Of a DNA stretch of 44,884 nucleotides, positions 32,618-40,622 are shown piece by piece. Source of the stretch: Candidatus Cloacimonetes bacterium HGW-Cloacimonetes-1 (GTDB lineage Bacteria; Cloacimonadota; Cloacimonadia; Cloacimonadales; Cloacimonadaceae). The stretch covers positions 1 through 44,884 of the forward strand of contig PHBQ01000013.1 of NCBI GenBank assembly GCA_002841975.1, written 5' to 3'. Position numbers and translations under genes: made by a program. The notes beneath the pieces were generated by a model. It worked only from the letters and a program-made list of their open reading frames with translations. It was not told the DNA's origin and did no database searches. Every line of letters begins with the position of its first letter. Position 1 is the first letter of the stretch.

Positions 32618-33493
32618 ATGGATATTGTAAATATTATAGCAAAGTACTTTGAAAACCCTTTGGTAGTCAAGCTCAGTCTCACATTGTTGATATTTTTATT
32701 ATTGTGGATCTCCCAAAGATTGGTGGCTGGGATTATAGATCGTAGGGTCAAGGATCCCGGCAGCGTGTATTATTGGAGTAAGACTATGTCTTACGTGGTG
32801 CTGATCGTAGGGTTTATCTTCCTGGGGAAAATCTGGTTTGGGGGGACGAAATCTTTGGTCACCTACATCGGATTACTGTCTGCGGGTATTGCTATCGCCC
32901 TCAAGGACATGCTGAGTAACTTGGCAGGATGGATCTTCATTATGTGGCGGCGGCCTTTTGAAGTAGGTAACCGCATCCAAATCGGTGAAACTGCCGGAGA
33001 TGTGATCGACACCCGCCCCTTCCAATTTACGGTTCTGGAGATAGGAAACTGGGTCAAAGCCGATCAAAGTACCGGCCGTATTGTGCATATCCCCAATAAC
33101 TTGATCTTCACCCAAGCTCTGTGCAATTATGACAGCGGATTCCGCTATATCTGGCACGAAATACCGGTACTGCTCACCTTTGAAAGTAACTGGGAAACGG
33201 CAAAAAAGATTCTGACTGAGATTGCCAACGACAAGGCCATGACTATTACCAAGGATGTCAAACGCGAGATTGATATCTCTGCCAAAAAGTACATGATTAT
33301 CTACAATAAGCTAACCCCAATTGTGTTCACATCCGTAGAAGACAGCGGGATTTTACTCACCATTCGCTTCCTCACCGAAGTGCGAAAACGTCGCAGCGTA
33401 ACCGAACAGGTGTGGGAAGAAATCCTGCGCCAGTTTGCCACGCACGACGATATCCAGCTGGCATATCCCACCATGAGGATTGTGAAGCCCTGA
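32618..33493 (+). CDS. small-conductance mechanosensitive channel (MscS family)
   Basis: About 291 residues. Three N-terminal membrane helices are followed by the pore-lining TM3 (VTYIGLLSAGIAIALKDML) and NLAGWIFIMWRRPFEVGNRI, the start of the cytoplasmic beta domain. VHIPNNLIFTQALCNYD is the conserved MscS strand. Such channels open under membrane tension and protect against osmotic down-shock. AGGTGG precedes the ATG. The gene is alone on the plus strand, converging with a second mscS-type gene about 470 bp away. Confidence 0.92.
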   Translation: MDIVNIIAKYFENPLVVKLSLTLLIFLLLWISQRLVAGIIDRRVKDPGSVYYWSKTMSYVVLIVGFIFLGKIWFGGTKSLVTYIGLLSAGIAIALKDMLSNLAGWIFIMWRRPFEVGNRIQIGETAGDVIDTRPFQFTVLEIGNWVKADQSTGRIVHIPNNLIFTQALCNYDSGFRYIWHEIPVLLTFESNWETAKKILTEIANDKAMTITKDVKREIDISAKKYMIIYNKLTPIVFTSVEDSGILLTIRFLTEVRKRRSVTEQVWEEILRQFATHDDIQLAYPTMRIVKP

Positions 33494-33539
33494 GCAGTGG
33501 GAGGGGATTGCACCAAAGTCCGCAGGACGATACAATGTT

Positions 33540-33561
33540 ACACGGTACGCAAGTGCCGTGT
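33540..33561 (+). terminator. hairpin downstream of the first mscS-type gene
   Basis: ACACGGTAC and GTGCCGTGT form a 9 bp stem (one G-T pair) capped by a GCAA tetraloop, 46 bases after the stop codon. There is no T-tract, so it may stabilise or process the 3' end instead of ending transcription. Confidence 0.35.
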
Positions 33562-33649
33562 TCAAGATCCCAGTTCAGTTCTTAGTCCGGCAGGACGGCA
33601 CAAAATCCCTATACCTGATCACATGGGATAACATTCGTAACAATGTGAG

Positions 33650-33752
33650 TGTCGCCCGTGAAGGGCTTTATTGGGGTGTGGAACAATAACGAGGGTCTTC
33701 GTGGCTGCGGCACTCCGAACCCGTCGCTTTCGGATGTCGCCCTGCCGGGCTA
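33650..33752. repeat. dispersed element of about 103 bp, copy 2
   Basis: This is the second copy of the element at 15831-15933, in the same orientation, differing at roughly one position in ten. Both ends again carry TGTCGCCC-N5-GGGCT-like motifs. The shared central block CTGCGGCACTCCGAACCCGT is unchanged. Confidence 0.75.
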
Positions 33753-33881
33753 GTTTCGTCGTGACTCTATGCTCATTGTTCTATCTAAAATGCCGTTCCG
33801 ATAGAACTCACAGCGATCACAGGTTGCACAAAAAGGGCATATAACTGCGTTCTATCTACCGAGCTCCGACTTTCTCCCATT

Positions 33882-33916
33882 AAAAAAAACCGCCATTTAC
33901 AATGTGCAAAAGGCGG
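33882..33916 (-). terminator. intrinsic terminator of the second mscS-type gene
   Basis: Reading the minus strand, CCGCC and GGCGG close a stem extended by TTT/AAA after one mismatch, followed directly by eight T (33889-33882). It lies about 50 bases after the stop codon. Confidence 0.8.
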
Positions 33917-33964
33917 GCTTTATAGTTTCCTGAAAACAGACTTTATTCGTTTACTTAGCTTCCA

Positions 33965-35584
33965 TTATTCCTTCGGGATCGTAATCTGATTTCCATTTCT
34001 AAAGGCGGTGTAGGCAGGAGACATGATTTCGACATTGCCTTCCCGGAAACAATCCTGAATATTCTGGTGCAATACGGAATAGGTGCGCGGCATGATCTCC
34101 GGCGCATCTGTATAAGCATTGAGTTCGTATGCGACATAATAATCATCCAGAGACTTTTGCAATACAAAAGGCTCGCGTTCCTTCATGATCCCTTCGGTTT
34201 GCATCGCTGCCTTGATCAGCAGTTCGTGAACCTGGCGCCATGGTACGTCGTAACCTATGGTGATCGTGGTATGGAGGATCAAATCGTCAGTGGGGCTATT
34301 CATCTTTGTATAATTTGTAATAGACCCGTTCAGAACCAGGGAATTGGGAATGGTGATTTCCTCATTTTTGAGAGTACGAATCCGGATCACCAGTAATGAA
34401 AATTCAAACAAGTGGCCAAATTTATCTCCCACTTTGATCATGTCCCCGATTTTGTAGGGGCGCATGTAGGTGAGGATGATGCCCGCTATCATGTTTGAAA
34501 TCGCCGAGGATGAACCCAGGGAAAAGATGATACCGACGAAGACGGAAACACCTTTGAATGCCGGGGAGTTCGATCCCGGCAAGTAGGGAAAGATGATCAC
34601 GATTACAAAGAAGAAGATCATAAACTTGACGATCTGGAAGGTGGGTTTGGACCATTCGGGATGGAATCCACCCAAGGCAATCCGCCCTTCTTCGATCTCC
34701 AACGCAATGTAGCGCAACAAGCTGAGCACATACTTTGCGATAAAGAGGATAACGCCGATGAAGAACAGATTTGGGATGTAATTGATAAATGCTTTACCGG
34801 CTGCAAACAGCGGCACTGTGATATAACTTTGGAGCTTTTGAGCTATGCTCCTGGTAAAGGGCAGAGTGTAAAGCACCAAGTAAAGAACTATATAAAACAA
34901 GATCAGAATTATTGCAATTTTGAGCAGGCGCAGAAAGAAGCGGATCATGGTATCGATCTGTTCCCGCGTGAGGAACCTGATACCTTTAACATAGAGGCCG
35001 GCTTGATTTTTGTTCTGGAAATTGGAGACTCGCCGGATCAGAGCTTTGAAGAGTCGATTGATCAGCTTAATCAGGAAGCCCAGTATGACAAATACGACTA
35101 TCAGAGTCAGTGTAATTTTGGCTATGTTGATGATTTTACTGCGGAGCGTAGTGGTTTGCAAAATAGGGATGAACTCTTGCTTGAGATTTGTGAGATATTC
35201 CTGGGTAAGCTCTGCGAGTGGCTTCTCAGCCTTGAGCGCATCATCTGCGCCCACCGTCATGATCAAAAACTCACCGTGCTGGATATTGTATTCACCATTT
35301 ACCGGCACTGCCCTGAGGCTTTCGGGATAGACTTTGGTATTGGAACTCAATTCCTCCAGACGAGTGGTAACAAGTGCAGCCCTTTCCTCAGGAGAAAATG
35401 GTCCGTAGAAACCGTAAATTTTAAACAGAACTTTGGATTTAAATGCGACACTTGCCAAATCCTTCACCAGAGTAGTGTCGGCAGCATTTACATCTGCTTT
35501 TTGGCCAATCAGTGGGACAGCTGACATCAGCAATATTGACAGAAAGATCAATCCGAGGATTTTTCGTAAGCTTCGAGCTTTCAT
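33965..35584 (-). CDS. large mechanosensitive channel (MscS family) with periplasmic domain
   Basis: This 539-residue protein has a signal peptide (LRKILGLIFLSILLMSAVPL) and a periplasmic region of about 120 residues. Four or five membrane helices follow (LILFYIVLYLVLYTL, FFIGVILFIAKYVLSLL, FMIFFFVIVIIFPYL), then the MscS pore and beta domain (VGIIFSLGSSSAISNMIAGI, YKIGDMIKVGDKFGHL, EEITIPNSLVLNGSITNY). It resembles the larger MscS/YnaI-like proteins with an extra N-terminal domain. It lies 88 bp after hisS on the same strand and ends at a strong terminator. Confidence 0.9.
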   Translation of the reverse strand: MKARSLRKILGLIFLSILLMSAVPLIGQKADVNAADTTLVKDLASVAFKSKVLFKIYGFYGPFSPEERAALVTTRLEELSSNTKVYPESLRAVPVNGEYNIQHGEFLIMTVGADDALKAEKPLAELTQEYLTNLKQEFIPILQTTTLRSKIINIAKITLTLIVVFVILGFLIKLINRLFKALIRRVSNFQNKNQAGLYVKGIRFLTREQIDTMIRFFLRLLKIAIILILFYIVLYLVLYTLPFTRSIAQKLQSYITVPLFAAGKAFINYIPNLFFIGVILFIAKYVLSLLRYIALEIEEGRIALGGFHPEWSKPTFQIVKFMIFFFVIVIIFPYLPGSNSPAFKGVSVFVGIIFSLGSSSAISNMIAGIILTYMRPYKIGDMIKVGDKFGHLFEFSLLVIRIRTLKNEEITIPNSLVLNGSITNYTKMNSPTDDLILHTTITIGYDVPWRQVHELLIKAAMQTEGIMKEREPFVLQKSLDDYYVAYELNAYTDAPEIMPRTYSVLHQNIQDCFREGNVEIMSPAYTAFRNGNQITIPKE

Positions 35585-35672
35585 AGTAACATCTCCTAAT
35601 CTACAGTAATAACAATCTCATAAGATATGTATCGTAATCGCTTTGTCAACATAATAATGTGGTAGAACAGAT

Positions 35673-36932
35673 TTACTGCATGTGCTCGACAATTATGTCT
35701 GTATCAGAGCTTGGGAAAGTGACCTGTTCTTTGGTTAGCAGGTTTTTGATGACTACAGTTTTTGTAGCTACTTCATCCTCACCCAGGATCATGGCAAAGC
35801 GTGAACTCTTGCCGTCTGCGGCTTTGAGTTGGGACTTCATAGTGGTTTTTTCCGGCTCATATTCTACATACAATCCTGCTCCCCGCAAGGTAGCAATGAG
35901 CGGTAGGATTGCTGCCTGTGCATCGTCTCCCAAAGCCACGGCATAGACATCCGGGCTAATGCGGCCACCAGAGATCAGATCTGCCTTTTCGATCGAGAGT
36001 AAAAGTCTTTCAAATCCTCCTGCAAAGCCTATGGCAGGGATAGATTTGCCCCCGATCTGTTCAAATAGCCCATTGTATCTGCCACCCCCAGCTATGGAGT
36101 TTTGCGCGCCTAATTGATCGTTGATAAATTCAAAGGCGGTATTGGTGTAATAATCCAGGCCTCGTACAATCTTCGGATTTACCACAAACGGCACTTTCAT
36201 GACATCAAGATAATTCTTCACTTGGTCAAAATGCTCGTGACACGGCTCGTCCAGGAAATCCAGTTGAGATGGTGCATCCTTGCCGAGTGCTTTGCAGGCA
36301 GGAACTTTGCAGTCCAAGAGACGACGTGGCTTGGTCTCGATCCTGGCTTGACAATCCGGGCACATGGCATCCAGATGCGGAGTATAATAGGTTCTGAGAG
36401 CTGCATCATAGTCTTTGGCACAATCTGCACATCCGACGCTATTGATTTCGACACGGATATCTTGCAGACCCAGGCGAGAGAGGAAATCCCATTGTAATGC
36501 TATCACTTCGGCATCATAGTAGGGGTGATTGCTGCCGATCAATTCCACACCATATTGATAAAACTGACGGTATCTGCCTGCTTGGGGACGGTCGTAACGA
36601 AACATAGGCCCCATATAGTACAATTTGGTGATTTTGGCTTGCATATCAAGGTGATTTTCGACGTAACTGCGCACCACAGGGGCTGTGCCCTCTGGACGCA
36701 AAGCAAAGCTTCTGTCCTTTCTGTCCGTAAAGCGATACATCTCTTTTTGCACAATGTCGGAGCTTTCGCCGGAGCTACGCTCAAAGAGTTCACTCATTTC
36801 AAAGATGGGTGTCACGATGCGTTCATAGCCATATACTTTTGCGACCTCGAAAAAGGTGCTTTCCAGCTGTTGCCACAGCCAGCTTTTATCCGGCAATATG
36901 TCAAAGGTTCCACGTGGGATCTTGTATTTCAT
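35673..36932 (-). CDS. hisS: histidyl-tRNA synthetase
   Basis: This 419-residue class II aminoacyl-tRNA synthetase shows all its blocks: PRGTFDILPDKSWLWQQLE (start), FALRPEGTAPVVRSY (motif 2), RYRQFYQYGVELIG, the histidine-specific RGLDYYTNTAFEF, and AIGFAGGFERLLLSIE (motif 3). The C-terminal anticodon-binding domain runs from about residue 325. Length is normal. GAGGA lies five bases before the ATG. Confidence 0.97.
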   Translation of the reverse strand: MKYKIPRGTFDILPDKSWLWQQLESTFFEVAKVYGYERIVTPIFEMSELFERSSGESSDIVQKEMYRFTDRKDRSFALRPEGTAPVVRSYVENHLDMQAKITKLYYMGPMFRYDRPQAGRYRQFYQYGVELIGSNHPYYDAEVIALQWDFLSRLGLQDIRVEINSVGCADCAKDYDAALRTYYTPHLDAMCPDCQARIETKPRRLLDCKVPACKALGKDAPSQLDFLDEPCHEHFDQVKNYLDVMKVPFVVNPKIVRGLDYYTNTAFEFINDQLGAQNSIAGGGRYNGLFEQIGGKSIPAIGFAGGFERLLLSIEKADLISGGRISPDVYAVALGDDAQAAILPLIATLRGAGLYVEYEPEKTTMKSQLKAADGKSSRFAMILGEDEVATKTVVIKNLLTKEQVTFPSSDTDIIVEHMQ

Positions 36933-37012
36933 GTAGTCCTCATAAATGTAATGTTGTTATGCTCTCACAAATCTATGATAGTCTCTTGCGTCAAGTATAG
37001 ATTTTTGTCCAT

Positions 37013-37047
37013 AAAAAAAGCCCCGTTACAAAAGTGCTAACGGGGCT
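37013..37047 (-). terminator. intrinsic terminator of the LruC lipoprotein gene
   Basis: AGCCCCGTTA and TAACGGGGCT form a perfect 10 bp stem around a 9-base loop; on the minus strand it is followed by a run of seven T (37019-37013). It stands 22 bases after the stop codon and separates this gene from hisS. Confidence 0.9.
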
Positions 37048-37068
37048 CCGAGAATTGGGAAAAGTAAA

Positions 37069-39039
37069 CTAGGGTCTAATATATATATACTGAGAATCAG
37101 TGTATCCTGGTAAGGAGAGGTACCAATTTGGATAACTGTTTCCGCTTGATTGAGCCCATGCTTTAAACATCAAATATCCTCTGGAGATCTGAGTCCGTTC
37201 TATCGGATAATTCCAAGTGGAGGGAACATGCACAGCATAGGGCAGGTTTGTCTTTGTATAATAATAATGTCCGGTGATTGGATTGCTTCCATCATGCATA
37301 GTGCCAAAATAGGCAGTATTTACCTTGCCTGTCGGGGCAAAACCGGGCAGATGCACTTCTTTGCCGCGCTCCGTGGTGCTAAATATAAATGGATTGAAGG
37401 GCGCTTGATGAGCAAAGGTGCTGGGGTCTATAGGAGTATTTAATCTGATATCCAAGGTCATGGTAACCGGTGTCAAATAGGCATTTCCGGGAGTGGTGTT
37501 AATGAAACCGCTACCGGGTTGTGCCGGGATCAGGTCAAAGGCATCGTCAAAGAGACGGAAGATAGCCTTCGCTTCGTCTGCCTCGTAACTGAGCCACTCG
37601 GGGTGATTGCCGGCATAGGTGCGGATGTTGGCAGGAGAAACTGGGAATTGGATAGCAAAGCCATTCTGGTTCCGAGCTCCGCTTGCCACCAGTTTAAACT
37701 TGTTTTTAATGATCACTACTTCGTTTTGAGCATTGGTGATCTGATTGATGTTGTAATCCATGACGATGTCATTGAAGTCATAATCTCCGGCATTGGGCCA
37801 TAAGTCTTCATAACCCAAGGTTCCCCATGTATTTTCGGATGGGGTAAAATTGTCAAACGCCAGTTCGGGATCATCCGGGTAATCGTCATAATCGTCAGGT
37901 ACGCCGTCTCCATCGCGATCGTTCTGTGGATCGATAGGAGGTAAATCGGCTATGTCAATAGCTGTATAGGGATTGGCTTTGACCGAAAATATCACATCAT
38001 TGAAGTCATTATCCGTAGAACCTTCACGATCCTGATCTTCAAAAGCTAAGACGATGTTGTGAGTTTCCCAATCATAGGCTTGCACCACATGCTGACGCAA
38101 GACGGGATTGACTTCTGTATTCAGGTTTGAATTGGAATAAACTGTGCGACGCGTGGAATTCACGGTGGAACCATTAACCCAGCCATTGGCTATCAAGAAC
38201 CAACCGACCATCATACCACCGGGAATCCTGCCGATATAAACCTGATCTCCGGCATTGAGCTCGCCACCGGCGCCGGTCTTGGAAGCATTGGGATATACTA
38301 TGAAAAGCGGACCCAAATCCGCTACGGTGTTGATCACAGTACCTTGGGGATAGACATAGAAACCAACTGTGTTTTTCCAGCCGGCACCTTCATTTACAAA
38401 GGTTATGCTGATGTCGGCTTCCTGATCGACCTTGAGCAGGGTCTTGGTACCGGGAGTAAAGAACTGGGGATGACGGCTTGGTAAAGCCTGATACTCCGGC
38501 AATAACTGGTTGATCCTGGTAACAAAAGCTGCGGAAAGGGGATCGTAGGTCATGGGTGAAGGGGTTCCACTGGCATTGTAATTAAGCCAGGCCAGATATT
38601 GAAAGTCCTTAGCTTGAGCTTTGGAAAAAGGTCCCGTTGCCTTAGCACCGGTACGGCCATATGTATACTGAATCCTACCACCAACAACAGGTAATTCCAA
38701 AGTCTCGAAGAATCCGACTACAAAAACTGATTGCAGGTGTTTTGGTAATGCTTTCACTGTCCGGAATATACCGTCGTTACCGGTAACACCCTTGGTCAAG
38801 AGGTCACCACCACTACGGGGGTCTGAATTGTAAACTTCAAAAAAGATACCCTTGAGTGGAGCAGAATCAATGTTTTGGACTTTGAGCTCGATGCTAACGT
38901 CTTGAGTATTGGCAAAATCAAAACTATCGCTGATTATCAAATCCTGAAACGGAGTAAGATCTCCATTTGTAGTATTTTTATCGCAAGAAACCATAGTTAT
39001 TGCCAATAACAAAACGAAAAATGTACTGATATATCTCAT
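37069..39039 (-). CDS. LruC/DUF4114-type surface lipoprotein
   Basis: This 656-residue protein carries a lipoprotein signal ending ITMVSC (Cys19). After an N-terminal beta-rich region, NIVLAFEDQDREGSTDNDFN resembles the DUF4114 motif. A calcium-binding DRDGDGVPDDYDDYPDDPE stretch of the thrombospondin type 3 kind follows, and then GYEDLWPNAGDYDFNDIVMD, the hallmark of LruC domains, continues to the C-terminus. Such proteins are exported to the outer membrane or cell surface in Bacteroidetes-like bacteria and in Leptospira; their function is not known. AGAGG lies six bases before the ATG, and the gene is a single-gene unit ended by a strong terminator. Confidence 0.85.
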   Translation of the reverse strand: MRYISTFFVLLLAITMVSCDKNTTNGDLTPFQDLIISDSFDFANTQDVSIELKVQNIDSAPLKGIFFEVYNSDPRSGGDLLTKGVTGNDGIFRTVKALPKHLQSVFVVGFFETLELPVVGGRIQYTYGRTGAKATGPFSKAQAKDFQYLAWLNYNASGTPSPMTYDPLSAAFVTRINQLLPEYQALPSRHPQFFTPGTKTLLKVDQEADISITFVNEGAGWKNTVGFYVYPQGTVINTVADLGPLFIVYPNASKTGAGGELNAGDQVYIGRIPGGMMVGWFLIANGWVNGSTVNSTRRTVYSNSNLNTEVNPVLRQHVVQAYDWETHNIVLAFEDQDREGSTDNDFNDVIFSVKANPYTAIDIADLPPIDPQNDRDGDGVPDDYDDYPDDPELAFDNFTPSENTWGTLGYEDLWPNAGDYDFNDIVMDYNINQITNAQNEVVIIKNKFKLVASGARNQNGFAIQFPVSPANIRTYAGNHPEWLSYEADEAKAIFRLFDDAFDLIPAQPGSGFINTTPGNAYLTPVTMTLDIRLNTPIDPSTFAHQAPFNPFIFSTTERGKEVHLPGFAPTGKVNTAYFGTMHDGSNPITGHYYYTKTNLPYAVHVPSTWNYPIERTQISRGYLMFKAWAQSSGNSYPNWYLSLPGYTDSQYIYIRP

Positions 39040-39209
39040 ATTAACCTCTATTTATCTTAAATTCGGATCCTCCACCGGAAGAGCCGCTCTACAATAATAG
39101 GTTTGCAAATGTCATTCCAACTCAGCATATCTCGTAATTGAATATGATTCAGTGCATTAGCAAACAAGCGCTGTGGCAAATCTTGACTTGGTTGCACTAA
39201 ATGACTGTT

Positions 39210-39968
39210 TTATGTTGCACTAATTACAACATTAGGGTACTTCACTTCGATGAAGTACAATCCCTGGGGAGGAGCTGTGAAAATCAATCTTTGGATCGGA
39301 TTTGCTTCTTCTAACCACGTAGTGATCATTCGCGGGTCCAGATTGAGATGCGAGACATTGACCAGGGAGCCTACTATTCTCCGGATCATATTGTGCAAGA
39401 ATCTATCTGCCGTAATCGTGAACTCGTAGTGGTCCGTACGTTCCACTACATCCAGACGCAAGATCTCGCAGACGCGATTTGGTATATTCGGATTGGGCTT
39501 ACCAAAGGAAGAAAAGTCGTGCGAACCCAGAAACAGCGGAGCTGCTGCTTGCATGCGATCGAGATAGAGGTTTTTCTTTGTGATAAAGCCCATAAAGTTA
39601 CGATTGAAGGGATTTTTATCCTTTGCCAGGAGATAACGATAGGTTCTCTCAAAAGCGTCGTAGCGGGCATGAAAATCAGGCTCTACCGGCATCACCCGGA
39701 GGACCCGGATGTCGTCCGGCAGTACCGTACGAAATGCCAATACCAACTGTGTTGCAGACATCGAACCCTGATAATCAAAATGGGCTGCCTGTGCCAAGGC
39801 ATGAACTCCTGTATCTGTTCTTCCCGCACATGTCACGATCGCCCTTAGTTTGGTAAAACGAGTCAGGGCTTTCTCTATTTCTGCCTGTACGGATGCTTTG
39901 TTGACTTGGATTTGCCAACCACAATAGTTCGTGCCGTCATAGGCAACTTGCATTACAAATCGAGGCAT
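39210..39968 (-). CDS. truA: tRNA pseudouridine synthase A
   Basis: This 252-residue enzyme makes pseudouridine at positions 38-40 of the anticodon arm of tRNAs. AGRTDTGVHALAQ contains the catalytic Asp52. RTYRYLL is the active-site tyrosine block, and FLHNMIRRIVGSL is the conserved C-terminal RNA-binding block. It is the last gene of a run formed by the TPR lipoprotein, a membrane protein and truA, 9 bp after the membrane protein gene, with GTAAGGAT before the ATG. Confidence 0.97.
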   Translation of the reverse strand: MPRFVMQVAYDGTNYCGWQIQVNKASVQAEIEKALTRFTKLRAIVTCAGRTDTGVHALAQAAHFDYQGSMSATQLVLAFRTVLPDDIRVLRVMPVEPDFHARYDAFERTYRYLLAKDKNPFNRNFMGFITKKNLYLDRMQAAAPLFLGSHDFSSFGKPNPNIPNRVCEILRLDVVERTDHYEFTITADRFLHNMIRRIVGSLVNVSHLNLDPRMITTWLEEANPIQRLIFTAPPQGLYFIEVKYPNVVISAT

Positions 39969-39977
39969 GCTACATCC

Positions 39978-40622
39978 TTACAAGGCATAAATTATAGACA
40001 GGATGGCCAAAAATACTACCGCTATCAGATTGGGGTAAGTGATCGTTTGACGAGCTTCGTAGGAGCTCTCCAGGATAGCGCTCACTTCGGCATCGATCCG
40101 GGGTGAATTTTCGTAATTTGTGCCGAGGGCGTGCAAGACCTTGTTCATGACATTATGCATGGATTTGGATTCACTGAGGTCGGATGCGGCATAAATCTGA
40201 AAGTAAGATTGGATAAACAGCCATATTGCCAGAGCATAGTAAAAAATCCTCTGCACCACCCGAATTCTCCGTAACCCGATCGAGTCTTGCATCAATTGCT
40301 CAATCTCAAAAGTTCCAAAGATATAAACGCTGATCAAGACCAAAAATATCAGCCTCAAAGAGAAGCTGAGCATATCCATAAATTCTATTTTCCACAGCGT
40401 GGCAAATAACCAATAACCTGCAAAAAAGGGGAGGAGTTTGCGCATAGCAAAGCCTAGTCTGCCATAGATCCGGGTATCATAGAGGAAATACACCAGGAAT
40501 GTAATCGTTTGATAGGTCAGATGCCGGATCGACGCAAAACATCCACCAGCGATAGCAAGGGCAAATACCAGTGCTTTCAGCCAGCAGTTCTGAGCAAAGA
40601 ATCCATGTGCTTCCCGGTTCAT
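39978..40622 (-). CDS. hypothetical membrane protein
   Basis: This 214-residue protein is not recognised. It has about five hydrophobic segments (for example ALVFALAIAGGCFASI, LLPFFAGYWLFATLW, LRLIFLVLISVYIFGTF, IFYYALAIWLFIQSYF and a C-terminal LIAVVFLAILSIIYAL) separated by short loops, with one hydrophilic stretch before the last helix. It overlaps the preceding TPR lipoprotein gene as ATGA and lies 9 bp before truA. A link to the TPR lipoprotein, perhaps as a membrane partner, is suggested only by the coupling. Confidence 0.75.
   Translation of the reverse strand: MNREAHGFFAQNCWLKALVFALAIAGGCFASIRHLTYQTITFLVYFLYDTRIYGRLGFAMRKLLPFFAGYWLFATLWKIEFMDMLSFSLRLIFLVLISVYIFGTFEIEQLMQDSIGLRRIRVVQRIFYYALAIWLFIQSYFQIYAASDLSESKSMHNVMNKVLHALGTNYENSPRIDAEVSAILESSYEARQTITYPNLIAVVFLAILSIIYAL

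Larger units (their letters stand above)
33494..33964. other. intergenic region with hairpin, dispersed repeat and terminator
   Basis: No gene was found in this stretch between the two convergent mscS-type genes. From left to right it contains a GC-rich hairpin (33540-33561), copy 2 of the dispersed element of about 103 bp (33650-33752), the short block AACTGCGTTCTATCT (33843-33857) also seen at 16263-16277, and the terminator of the minus-strand gene. Confidence 0.6.

Noticed and set aside
34661-35524. Open frame of 287 codons antisense to the large mscS-type gene
   Set aside because: The minus-strand gene has a signal peptide and clear MscS motifs. The plus-strand frame has low-complexity Gln/Asp-rich content typical of antisense reading.
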